8,528 nucleotides of DNA from Deltaproteobacteria bacterium (lineage in GTDB: Bacteria > Desulfobacterota > Syntrophia > Syntrophales > Smithellaceae), in the NCBI GenBank assembly GCA_017860985.1, contig JAGFXG010000081.1:1-8528 (forward strand), read 5' to 3'. The position numbers were made by a program, and so were the translations under genes. The notes beneath the pieces were generated by a model that searched no databases, was not told the origin of the DNA, and saw only the letters and a program-made list of their open reading frames with translations. Shown in pieces: positions 1 through 6,144 of this stretch (position 1 is its first letter; the number at the start of each line of letters is the position of its first letter).

Positions 1-21
1 AGTTTTCAATAACTTATTCAT
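1..21 (-). CDS. Possible start of a minus-strand gene cut by the left edge
   Basis: Reading leftward, an ATG at 21-19 opens MNKLLKT before the window ends. A purine-rich AAAGGG (plus-strand 28-33) lies six bases upstream of it, which fits a ribosome binding site. A Met followed by Asn-Lys and hydrophobic residues is a common beginning for exported proteins or lipoproteins, but seven codons cannot identify a family. It lies in the same direction as the HD hydrolase gene and 134 bases beyond its stop, so it could be the next gene on that strand. It could equally be chance. Confidence 0.25.
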
Positions 22-155
22 AATTGGCCCTTTGTCAATTACAATTTTGCCGATATTGATTAAGATCTCGTATTTACAAATGAAAAGCAGGATTGATTGC
101 CGTTTGTTGCAGGTCTCGGGTCCTTCTTTACACGACAACGGGTTCAGTGATGAGA

Positions 156-746
156 TTATATGGTTGACAGTGGAATAACGGGTCCTGGATCTTCTTGATT
201 TTCTTCGTCTAATTTTTGTCTTGCCGAAACCAGTGTTTTGTCGAAGTGCTTTTCCAGATTCTCGTTTATTCCCCGCAGACCTGCGACAACGGCCTCAGCC
301 CATTGCAGATAATCGATTCTTCTCTGCAGGGACCATTGATCCGGTGGAGCAAAGGCAATATCATGGACATTGCTGATTTTATCAGCCAGTTTAATTAGTT
401 TGGCGCTCTTTGAAAGATTGGGCGAATGAACAATCTGCTTCCGTTTTCTTTCCTGCTTCGGCAGATTTTTGTCATCACTGACTTCCAGAACCAGTCCCAG
501 AACTTCATCGCCGAAATTCACACGTAGTTCTTCACAGGTTGTATCCGTATCTTCAATCGTGTCGTGAAGAATAGCAGCAGTAATGGTTGTTGCGTCGCAA
601 ACCTCACCGACGGTCCATAAGAGGTTGGCTACTTCAATCGGATGATTGATGAACGGCGAGGCCGCAGTGTCCTTCCTTCTCTGATGGCGATGCTTTTGTG
701 CGGAAAAATAGAGTGCCTTTAACAAAAGGGCAAAATCGTCTTTCAA
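156..746 (-). CDS. MESH1/SpoT-type HD-domain (p)ppGpp hydrolase (small alarmone hydrolase)
   Basis: This 196-residue protein is a stand-alone metal-dependent HD phosphohydrolase, predicted to remove the 3'-pyrophosphate of (p)ppGpp in the cytoplasm. What is visible: an INHP segment with His35, the HD pair His61-Asp62, the following Glu65-Asp66 pair in HDTIEDTD, Lys97, and LADKISN with Asp122 and Asn126. These line up almost residue for residue with the pocket I recall for MESH1-type hydrolases; the Glu-Asp pair after HD is the mark of an active SpoT-like hydrolase. There is no synthetase, TGS or ACT domain, and the length matches a single HD domain plus a polar tail of about 20 residues. The start is TTG, chosen because a perfect AAGGAGGT precedes it by four bases. 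Transcription is divergent from the AI-2E transporter gene. MESH1 homologues can also act on NADPH, so the substrate is inferred. Confidence 0.87.
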   Translation of the reverse strand: MKDDFALLLKALYFSAQKHRHQRRKDTAASPFINHPIEVANLLWTVGEVCDATTITAAILHDTIEDTDTTCEELRVNFGDEVLGLVLEVSDDKNLPKQERKRKQIVHSPNLSKSAKLIKLADKISNVHDIAFAPPDQWSLQRRIDYLQWAEAVVAGLRGINENLEKHFDKTLVSARQKLDEENQEDPGPVIPLSTI

Positions 747-750
747 AAAT

Positions 751-758
751 ACCTCCTT
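751..758 (-). promoter_or_regulatory. Strong Shine-Dalgarno sequence for the HD hydrolase
   Basis: On the minus strand this reads AAGGAGGT, an eight-base match to the 16S rRNA anti-SD, four bases before the TTG start codon at 746-744. It decides the non-ATG start. A strong site paired with a weak start codon suggests tuned translation. Confidence 0.8.
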
Positions 759-772
759 GATGTGATCTTATA

Positions 773-798
773 TCCCATTTAGAATTTACCATATGGGA
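773..798. repeat. Inverted repeat TCCCAT-N14-ATGGGA upstream of the HD hydrolase
   Basis: TCCCAT at 773-778 is mirrored by ATGGGA at 793-798, about two helical turns centre to centre. It lies 27-52 bases upstream of the hydrolase start, over the likely promoter zone. The layout would suit a dimeric repressor, but the arms are only six bases long and may be chance. Confidence 0.25.
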
Positions 799-950
799 AA
801 TTGTTACGCAAATGGATGTTCCCGATGAACGTTTGCCTTGGCTTTTGAGAAGCCGTTGAAAGAAAATAATACTGCTGTCCTGTTTGAGATTATTGCGGAT
901 GTATGATAACTGGTTTATCCATAAAGGTCTGATTCCTCGGGAGGTGGACC

Positions 951-2030
951 ATGTTTGATAATCTGTACGCCGGGTTTCCCAAGTTAATCTTTGTGCTCCT
1001 GCTGGGATTTGTGACATTCTTGCTCGGTCATATCCTGAAGCCTTTTTTCTTTGCGATCTTCTGGGCGATTTTGCTGGCTGCGATTTTTTCACCCTTGTAT
1101 AAGTGGCTGCAGTTGAGGTTTAAAAGTCCCAATCTCTGCGCGGGCCTTTCGCTGGCGGCCGTATTGATTACGCTGATTCTGCCGGCAGGATTCATCCTTG
1201 CCCTGCTGGTCGGGGAGACACTCGATCTTTATCAATCCATTCATTCCAGCGGCGGTTCCTGGATGAATTCGATTAACGGGGCCCTCAATTCTTTGAGCAA
1301 TCATCCGTTCTTGGCACGTTTCAACCTGGATCAACAGTTCATCACGGATAAATCCGTTGAGCTTTTGAAGTTTATTACAAACTTTCTTGTTAAGAATCTG
1401 TCAGCATTTACAGGAAATACTATTGTTTTTTTCGTCGAATTTGCCGTGATGCTTTACTGCCTGTTCTATTTTTTACGCGATGGTAAAAAACTGATCGATA
1501 CCATCACCCATTATATGCCGGTTGATGAACAGCACATGAATACCTTTATTTCCGAGTTCCTTGTCACGTCGAAGGCAGCATTGAAATTTACCTTTATTAT
1601 CGGAGGCATTCAGGGCTTGCTGGGCGGATTGATTTTTTACATCACGGGCGTTGACAGGGCGCTGGTCTGGGGTGTGCTGATGGTCGGCCTTTCTATTGTG
1701 CCGGCAATCGGCAATTCTATCATTTGGGTGCCGGCCGGCATCATTATGCTGCTTCTGGGGCACATCTGGCAGGGAATTGCCATCCTGCTTTTCGGTTTTG
1801 TTGTGATCAGTTCCGTGGATAACATGCTGCGCCCGATTCTTCTCGGTCAGGACATTCAGATGCATTCGCTGTTGATATTTTTATCAACCCTGGGTGGCAT
1901 TGCGGCTTTCGGATTTTCAGGTTTTGTTTTGGGCCCCGTGGTTGCCGCGTTTTTTCTGGCCAGCTGGAAAATGTTTCTGGAGCTTTCCAGCCAGGGAAAT
2001 GCATCTGAAAAAGCAGGGCTGGATCCTTAG
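951..2030 (+). CDS. AI-2E/PerM family integral membrane transporter
   Basis: This 359-residue inner-membrane protein belongs to the AI-2E transporter (PerM/YdiK/YhhQ-like UPF0118) family. Hydrophobic segments lie at roughly 11-28, 31-48, 64-88, 155-175, 212-232, 238-258, 259-290 and 305-338, giving about eight helices. A soluble stretch at about 90-150 follows the third helix, as usual. Family marks are DNMLRPILLG (290-299) and the glycine-rich GGIAAFGFSGFVLGPV near 315-330. Length is typical. The ATG is preceded by GGAGGT five bases upstream. Members have been linked to autoinducer-2 export, to Na+/H+ antiport and to unknown solutes, so the substrate cannot be assigned. Its stop codon overlaps that of the convergent glycosylase gene, leaving no room for a terminator between them. 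Confidence 0.88.
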   Translation: MFDNLYAGFPKLIFVLLLGFVTFLLGHILKPFFFAIFWAILLAAIFSPLYKWLQLRFKSPNLCAGLSLAAVLITLILPAGFILALLVGETLDLYQSIHSSGGSWMNSINGALNSLSNHPFLARFNLDQQFITDKSVELLKFITNFLVKNLSAFTGNTIVFFVEFAVMLYCLFYFLRDGKKLIDTITHYMPVDEQHMNTFISEFLVTSKAALKFTFIIGGIQGLLGGLIFYITGVDRALVWGVLMVGLSIVPAIGNSIIWVPAGIIMLLLGHIWQGIAILLFGFVVISSVDNMLRPILLGQDIQMHSLLIFLSTLGGIAAFGFSGFVLGPVVAAFFLASWKMFLELSSQGNASEKAGLDP

Positions 2031-2596
2031 GGCTTAAGTAAAAATCTCCAGAGCGCCTCACGGTCTTTTTTGCGGGCGTAAGCAATGCCGATTCTGGGTG
2101 TAGACAAGACCATGAGCGGACGGTCAGGTTGATGGTTTTCCACCCAGAGCTTGTCGCCCTCTGTTACATCCCAGCCGTTAAACGATTTGTCGATGTTCAA
2201 CGCCTGGCAGAGCTTGGCAGGCCCGTTGGTCAGCTCTTTTCCGCCGCGCTTTCTGCGCTTCTGCATTTCCTCAAGTCCCGAAAGGGGCTCTATGGAACGA
2301 AGCAGTACGGCGCAGGGATTGCCTTCTTCCTCTGTTACCAGGTTTAGCAGGTAGTGCATTCCGTATGTAAAATACACATAAGCTAAGCCCGGAGGGCCGA
2401 ACATGACCGCATTGCGTTCGGTTCGGCCACGGTGTGCGTGGCAGGCACTGTCCTGGACTCCGATGTAAGCCTCCGTCTCAACAATGATTCCGGATAGTTC
2501 CACGCCGTCCATCCGGCGAACCAGCTTTTTCCCCAGAAGGTCATGGGCAACTTCCAGAGTAGGGCGGTTATAAAAAATTCTATTCAGTAAAATCAT
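2027..2596 (-). CDS. mpg: 3-methyladenine DNA glycosylase (AAG/Mpg family)
   Basis: This is a monofunctional base-excision glycosylase that removes alkylated or deaminated purines such as 3-methyladenine and hypoxanthine from DNA. Visible family marks, in order: the VETEAY segment with the catalytic Glu at residue 40, the RGRTERNAVMFGPPG loop, YVYFTYGMHYLLN with the intercalating-Tyr region, VLLRSIEPL, and NGPAKLCQALNID. The PRIGIAYA strand near 167-174 corresponds to the water-activating region. ATG at 2596 is preferred; a TTG one codon upstream (2599) is possible, and neither has a strong Shine-Dalgarno sequence. The protein has 189 residues and ends in WRFLLKP, lacking the short GNPFVS-like tail that usually follows WRFY-K-. 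The stop codon (TAA, complement of 2027-2029) overlaps the TAG of the convergent membrane-protein gene. Confidence 0.93.
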   Translation of the reverse strand: MILLNRIFYNRPTLEVAHDLLGKKLVRRMDGVELSGIIVETEAYIGVQDSACHAHRGRTERNAVMFGPPGLAYVYFTYGMHYLLNLVTEEEGNPCAVLLRSIEPLSGLEEMQKRRKRGGKELTNGPAKLCQALNIDKSFNGWDVTEGDKLWVENHQPDRPLMVLSTPRIGIAYARKKDREALWRFLLKP

Positions 2597-2599
2597 CAA

Positions 2600-2949
2600 T
2601 ATTATCTGAGTTAAACAGCGAAGATCTTTTCACAGTGCAAAGTAGTTTACGCGTTAAACGGGAACACAACAAGAGGGTGTTCTGCTGTTTTAATTGTAAA
2701 TGGTAAGAGGATTCAACCATTAGCCGAATGTGCATAAACAACGATATCATGGCATGGATTGTGCTATCACGCAGGGAGATGTCCAAACGATCAAGGCATT
2801 GAGACATTTGCCCGAACTTCAGTCCATGTTGTTTCAGGTCCCGCTCATTCGGGATTCAAAATGTCAAAAGATTCATGCTGCGTTCGGAAGATTAATTGAT
2901 AAATTTGTAAAACGCTCACGTTGTTAAGAATGAACAATGAGGATTTGAT
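2600..2949. other. 350-base intergenic region between mpg and the fatty-acid synthesis cluster
   Basis: This stretch separates two divergent genes and should carry the promoter for the fab-like run. The longest plus-strand reading frame (2730-2927, 65 codons) has low-complexity-free but unrecognisable sequence, no good ribosome binding site and no family feature, so I do not call it a gene. Two short inverted repeats occur at 2645-2659 and 2662-2682. A TTGATA at 2896-2901 is a possible -35 element for fabD, but the matching -10 is poor. The fabD ribosome binding site GAGGA is at 2939-2943, six bases from the ATG. Confidence 0.5.
2645..2682. repeat. Two adjacent short inverted repeats upstream of mpg
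   Basis: GTTTA (2645-2649) and TAAAC (2655-2659) are mirrored around a five-base centre. Immediately after, GAACAC (2662-2667) and GTGTTC (2677-2682) can form a six-base stem with a nine-base loop, followed on the plus strand by TGCTGTTTTAATT. There is no plus-strand gene to terminate here, so an operator for mpg or the fab cluster is as likely as a weak terminator. Both are short enough to be chance. Confidence 0.25.
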
Positions 2950-3900
2950 ATGACTGATATAAAAGGCATAGTGGCCGTCTTTCCAGGGCAGGGATCGCAA
3001 AGGCAGGGAATGGGCAAGGATTTTTACGATCAAATGTCCTTGTGTCGTCAAATCTACGAAGAAGCATCCGATGCCGTGGGACTGGATATTGCTTCGATCT
3101 GTTTTAATGAAGATGACAGATTGAACCTGACCGAATACACTCAGCCGTGCATTGTGACAACCGAGGTGGCCATGATTCGTGGCCTGGCTGAACGGTATGG
3201 GTTTCAGGCCGGCTATTTCGGCGGTCATTCGCTGGGAGAATTCACAGCGCTGGTTGCGGCGGGCGTCATCCCGTTTGCCGATGCAGTGCAGATCGTCCGG
3301 ATGCGCGGTAAGCTGATGCAGGACGCGGTTCCTGTGGGCGTAGGCTTTATGGCCGCTGTGATCTCCGAAGGCATTGATGTCCCCGCTTTGAAGAAGATGA
3401 TCGAGGATTTGCCGGTTGACATCGCCAATATCAACTCCGCCAACCAGGTGGTGATCAGCGGAGACGCCGCTGCGTTGCCCGAGGTGGAGAATCGATGCAA
3501 AGACCTGTTTGCGGCTCCCAAAACGTTCAGGTTTGTGAAACTCAACGTCAGCGCGCCTTTCCACAGTCGTTTTATGAAAAAAATTGAGCAGCCTTTTGCC
3601 GAAACCTTGAAAAATTTCAGCAAATCATTTGATATCAGCACTGCTTCCAGAGTGACTTCCAACTATGCAGGTTTCTTTCATGCCTCAAGCGTTGATGCGA
3701 TCATCAACAATCTGGTCAGCCAGCTTTCCAACTCCGTCCTGTGGCGTGAAAACATGCAGGTTCTGGCCCGGCGCGCTTCACGGATTTACGAAATCGGCCC
3801 CGGACGCCCTCTACGGGATTTTTTCAGAACCATCGATGTGACCTGTGATTCCATTACGGGGCTCACCGCAGCCGAAAAAATCTTTGCCGGAGCTTCATGA
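2950..3900 (+). CDS. fabD: Malonyl-CoA:ACP transacylase
   Basis: It transfers malonyl from CoA to the phosphopantetheine arm of acyl carrier protein, supplying extender units to type II fatty-acid or polyketide synthesis in the cytoplasm. The 316-residue length is normal. FPGQGSQ (11-17) forms the oxyanion-hole loop with Gln14. GHSLGE (92-97) carries the nucleophile Ser94. Arg119 in RMRG should bind the malonyl carboxylate. SAPFHS (201-206) holds the partner His205; the ENxxV-like lid and the IGPGRPL segment near the C-terminus are also present. The conserved Arg and the APFHS form argue for malonyl rather than methylmalonyl. The ATG follows GAGGA by six bases. It is the first gene of the plus-strand lipid run, 49 bases ahead of the acyl-CoA dehydrogenase. 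It may be the general cellular FabD or one dedicated to this cluster. Confidence 0.92.
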   Translation: MTDIKGIVAVFPGQGSQRQGMGKDFYDQMSLCRQIYEEASDAVGLDIASICFNEDDRLNLTEYTQPCIVTTEVAMIRGLAERYGFQAGYFGGHSLGEFTALVAAGVIPFADAVQIVRMRGKLMQDAVPVGVGFMAAVISEGIDVPALKKMIEDLPVDIANINSANQVVISGDAAALPEVENRCKDLFAAPKTFRFVKLNVSAPFHSRFMKKIEQPFAETLKNFSKSFDISTASRVTSNYAGFFHASSVDAIINNLVSQLSNSVLWRENMQVLARRASRIYEIGPGRPLRDFFRTIDVTCDSITGLTAAEKIFAGAS

Positions 3901-3949
3901 GCCACCAGGCAACATCTTATTGAATCGGATAGTAAACGAAAGGTAGATT

Positions 3950-5149
3950 ATGGATTTAAATCTCAATGAAAATCAGATCATGTATGTGGAAACCGTGCGC
4001 AAGCTGGTTAAAAACGAAATAACGCCACACATTCTGGAACTGGAAAAGGGCCATCAGTTTCCATGGCCGATCATCAATAAAGCATGGGAAATGGGAGTGG
4101 TTAATTTGTGCATCCCGGAATCGGTCAAGGGGTTTGAGATCGATGTGTTTTCTTCAGCGATGATCATTAAGGAAATATCATACGGCGACACGGGCATTGC
4201 CACGTCCGCCATGTGCAACGATCTGGCAAACGTGGTCATCAGTCAGCACGGGACGGAAGAACAAAAAGAGCGGTTCCTGAGGCCCTTTGTTGAAAAGCCG
4301 ATACTCGCTTCATTCTGCCTTACAGAACCGGGAGCCGGTTCCGACAATTCCATGATGACCAGTTTCATTGCCAAGCGTGACGACGGAACCCATGTTTTAA
4401 ACGGCTCCAAGTGTTTTATCACCAATGCGTCTTATGCGTCACAGTTCACGGTGCTTTGCAAGACCGGAGCACCCACAAGCAACTTTATGGCGTGCGTGGT
4501 TATTCCCGCTCCCCATTTGACCTCCGATGACCTCCCTGACGTGGGTGGTGCCACCCGGGAAATTGACCTGCCCACCGGAGGAAGAATTATCATCGGAAAG
4601 CCGGAGGACAAACTGGGGCAGAGGTTGTCCAATACGGCCAGCGTCACCTTCGAGGACGTCATTATTCAGCCCGATCAGATTATCGGCAACCGGCGCTTCG
4701 GCTTCAAGTACATCATGGATGTGCTGGATTTCGCACGTCCGATGGTTGCCGCCATCGGCCTGGGACTTGCAAAAAGAGCGCTGGATGTGACCATTGCCTA
4801 CACCAGCGAGCGTAAGCAGTTCGGCCAGCGCATCTGCGACCTGCCCGTCGCCCGCGAAATGATTGTCGCCATGTGGAAAAAAGTGGAACTGGCGGAGCTG
4901 TCGCTCCTCAAAGCCGGATGCAAAATTCAGGAAAAGGCGAAGGACGCGGGAATCTACGCGTCGCTTGCCAAGAACACCTGCGCGGAAGCGGCCGTCTTTT
5001 GCGCCACCGAAGGTCTTCACCTGCACGGCGGCTATGGCTTCACCACGGAATACGAAATTTCAAAGCTGGCTCGTGATTCTCATATTATTGATATTTATGA
5101 GGGCGTCCGCGAAGTACAGAATATGATTATCGGACGGGAGATTGTTTAA
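3950..5149 (+). CDS. Acyl-CoA dehydrogenase family flavoprotein
   Basis: This 399-residue FAD enzyme is predicted to form or reduce an alpha,beta double bond in an acyl thioester. The helical N-domain covers about 1-115, the beta middle domain about 120-240 and the C-terminal helical domain 245-399. Signature CLTEPGAGSD is at 123-132; EDKLGQR and the following TFEDV stretch lie at 219-237; SERKQFGQ, which contacts FAD, is at 286-293; HGGYGFTTEY is at 359-368. The catalytic base is Glu384 in IYEGVREVQ, where most relatives have YEGTSEIQ. A segment at about 190-216 is longer than in medium-chain dehydrogenases and contains two Gly-rich turns. The gene lies 49 bases after fabD and two bases before the KAS III gene, so it is part of the lipid-assembly operon rather than a beta-oxidation operon. 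It may act on acyl-ACP, or as the missing enoyl reductase; both are inference. Confidence 0.9.
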   Translation: MDLNLNENQIMYVETVRKLVKNEITPHILELEKGHQFPWPIINKAWEMGVVNLCIPESVKGFEIDVFSSAMIIKEISYGDTGIATSAMCNDLANVVISQHGTEEQKERFLRPFVEKPILASFCLTEPGAGSDNSMMTSFIAKRDDGTHVLNGSKCFITNASYASQFTVLCKTGAPTSNFMACVVIPAPHLTSDDLPDVGGATREIDLPTGGRIIIGKPEDKLGQRLSNTASVTFEDVIIQPDQIIGNRRFGFKYIMDVLDFARPMVAAIGLGLAKRALDVTIAYTSERKQFGQRICDLPVAREMIVAMWKKVELAELSLLKAGCKIQEKAKDAGIYASLAKNTCAEAAVFCATEGLHLHGGYGFTTEYEISKLARDSHIIDIYEGVREVQNMIIGREIV

Positions 5150-5151
5150 AT

Positions 5152-6144
5152 ATGCTGTATCTTCACGCCATGGGGCATTTTAATCCGGAGAATATTATTT
5201 CCAATAAATTTCTGGAAGATCTGGATATCGGCACCACCAATGAATGGATTCTCGATCGAGTCGGCATAGCCAACCGCCGCACGGTTTTCCCTCTTGATTA
5301 CATCAGGGATACCAAAAATGCAGACTTTCGGGCCGCGTGTGAAGCCCGTCTTTATACAAACGCTCAAATGGCCGCAGCGTCCGCCCGAAAGGCGCTTGCG
5401 CGCGCGAATCTGAAACCCGAAGATATCGGCATGGTGATTGCCGGCACTTCAACGCCGGACAATATAGCTCCCGCCGAATCATCCGCCGTTGCCGCGGAAC
5501 TGGGCATTGAAGTGCCCTGCCTGGACATGAACTCTGCATGCAGTTCCTTCGGGATGCAGATGAATTATTTGTCCATCATGCAGCCGGATGCCCTGCCTCC
5601 TTACGTTCTAGTTGTTGATTCCGAAACACTCACGAAGTCGGTGGATTATACCAATCGCTCCATCGCCGTTTTGTTTGGCGACGGCAGTACCGCCGCGATT
5701 GTCTCAACCCGGGTTCCTTCACGTGCCGCGTTTGTGAACAGCACGTTCGGTTCCCGTCCTTCTGCCTGGGAAAAAGTCGGCATCGGCTGGAACTGGCGTT
5801 TTTACCAGGATGGCAACGCCGTCCAGGGTTTTGCCATCCGCAAGACCACCGAAGGCGTCCGCGATCTTAAAAATATTTATGCCGATGGCGCCAAAAGATT
5901 CATATTTATCGGTCATCAGGCCAATCTCGGCATGCTGACAACCGTTTGCGAACGCACGGGCATTGCGCCTGGAAGTCACTGGTATGGTGTTGATCAGTTC
6001 GGCAATACCGGATGCTGCGGTGCGCCCGCGGTGCTATCCGCGCACTGGGATGAAATCCAGTCCGGTGACCGTGTGGCGATGTCGATTGTCGGAGCGGGGC
6101 TTTCCTGGGCGCATCTGATGCTGAAAATTGGGGATGAAAACTAA
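5152..6144 (+). CDS. Beta-ketoacyl-ACP synthase III (FabH/DarB-like)
   Basis: A thiolase-fold condensing enzyme that joins an acyl-CoA or acyl thioester primer to malonyl-ACP. The 330-residue protein keeps the whole catalytic triad: Cys130 in DMNSACSSF, His255 in GHQANLG and Asn285 in FGNTGCCGAP. TNEWILDRVGI (29-39) is the substrate-entry loop, and LFGDGSTAAIV (174-184) is the usual glycine-rich strand. The N-terminus (GHFNPENIISNKFLEDLDIG, then RRTVFPLDYI) resembles, from memory, the DarB-type ketosynthases of dialkylresorcinol and flexirubin clusters more than E. coli FabH, but this is unverified. Its start is two bases after the dehydrogenase stop, with GGGAG (5136-5140) eleven bases upstream; its TAA overlaps the next ATG (TAATG). 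The role is probably priming, though a terminal condensation is possible. Confidence 0.88.
   Translation: MLYLHAMGHFNPENIISNKFLEDLDIGTTNEWILDRVGIANRRTVFPLDYIRDTKNADFRAACEARLYTNAQMAAASARKALARANLKPEDIGMVIAGTSTPDNIAPAESSAVAAELGIEVPCLDMNSACSSFGMQMNYLSIMQPDALPPYVLVVDSETLTKSVDYTNRSIAVLFGDGSTAAIVSTRVPSRAAFVNSTFGSRPSAWEKVGIGWNWRFYQDGNAVQGFAIRKTTEGVRDLKNIYADGAKRFIFIGHQANLGMLTTVCERTGIAPGSHWYGVDQFGNTGCCGAPAVLSAHWDEIQSGDRVAMSIVGAGLSWAHLMLKIGDEN

Larger units (their letters stand above)
747..950. other. Divergent intergenic region between the HD hydrolase and the AI-2E family gene
   Basis: This 204-base, AT-rich stretch must hold promoters for both flanking genes if each is transcribed alone. I see no convincing -35/-10 pair. 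A TATAAG on the minus strand (767-772) could be a -10 element for the hydrolase gene but has no good -35 partner. A small hairpin-forming GGCTT-TTGAG-AAGCC lies at 840-854 with no T run, so it does not look like a terminator. The AI-2E gene's ribosome binding site, GGAGGT, is at 940-945. Confidence 0.5.

Noticed and set aside
21..41. Inverted repeat TAATTG-N9-CAATTA as a terminator for the HD hydrolase gene
   Set aside because: The stem is six A/T-rich pairs with a nine-base loop and lacks a proper T run on the minus strand, and it is over 110 bases beyond the stop codon.
162..167. TTGACA as a -35 promoter element
   Set aside because: It lies inside the hydrolase coding sequence on the opposite strand, with no suitable -10 element or gene ahead of it.
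840..854. GGCTT-TTGAG-AAGCC hairpin as an intrinsic terminator
   Set aside because: Only five base pairs and no following T run on either strand, and it lies between divergent genes where no transcript ends are expected.
634..1092. A 152-codon minus-strand open frame spanning the divergent intergenic region
   Set aside because: It overlaps both the HD hydrolase and the AI-2E family gene in other frames, and its product is basic and featureless.
2896..2926. TTGATA with a downstream TGTTAA as the fabD promoter
   Set aside because: The -10 candidate matches the consensus poorly, so I mention it only as a possibility in the intergenic entry.
2730..2927. A 65-codon plus-strand open frame upstream of fabD
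   Set aside because: No good Shine-Dalgarno sequence, no recognisable domain, and a length easily reached by chance. It could still be a leader peptide, but nothing supports it.
2845..3564. A 239-codon minus-strand open frame over the start of fabD
   Set aside because: It is antisense to a clear FabD with catalytic Ser, Arg and His. The product has no family features and no ribosome binding site was seen.
4439..5026. A 195-codon minus-strand open frame within the acyl-CoA dehydrogenase gene
   Set aside because: It is a shadow of the strongly conserved C-terminal part of the dehydrogenase; its translation looks like composition-driven Gly/Arg/His-rich sequence.
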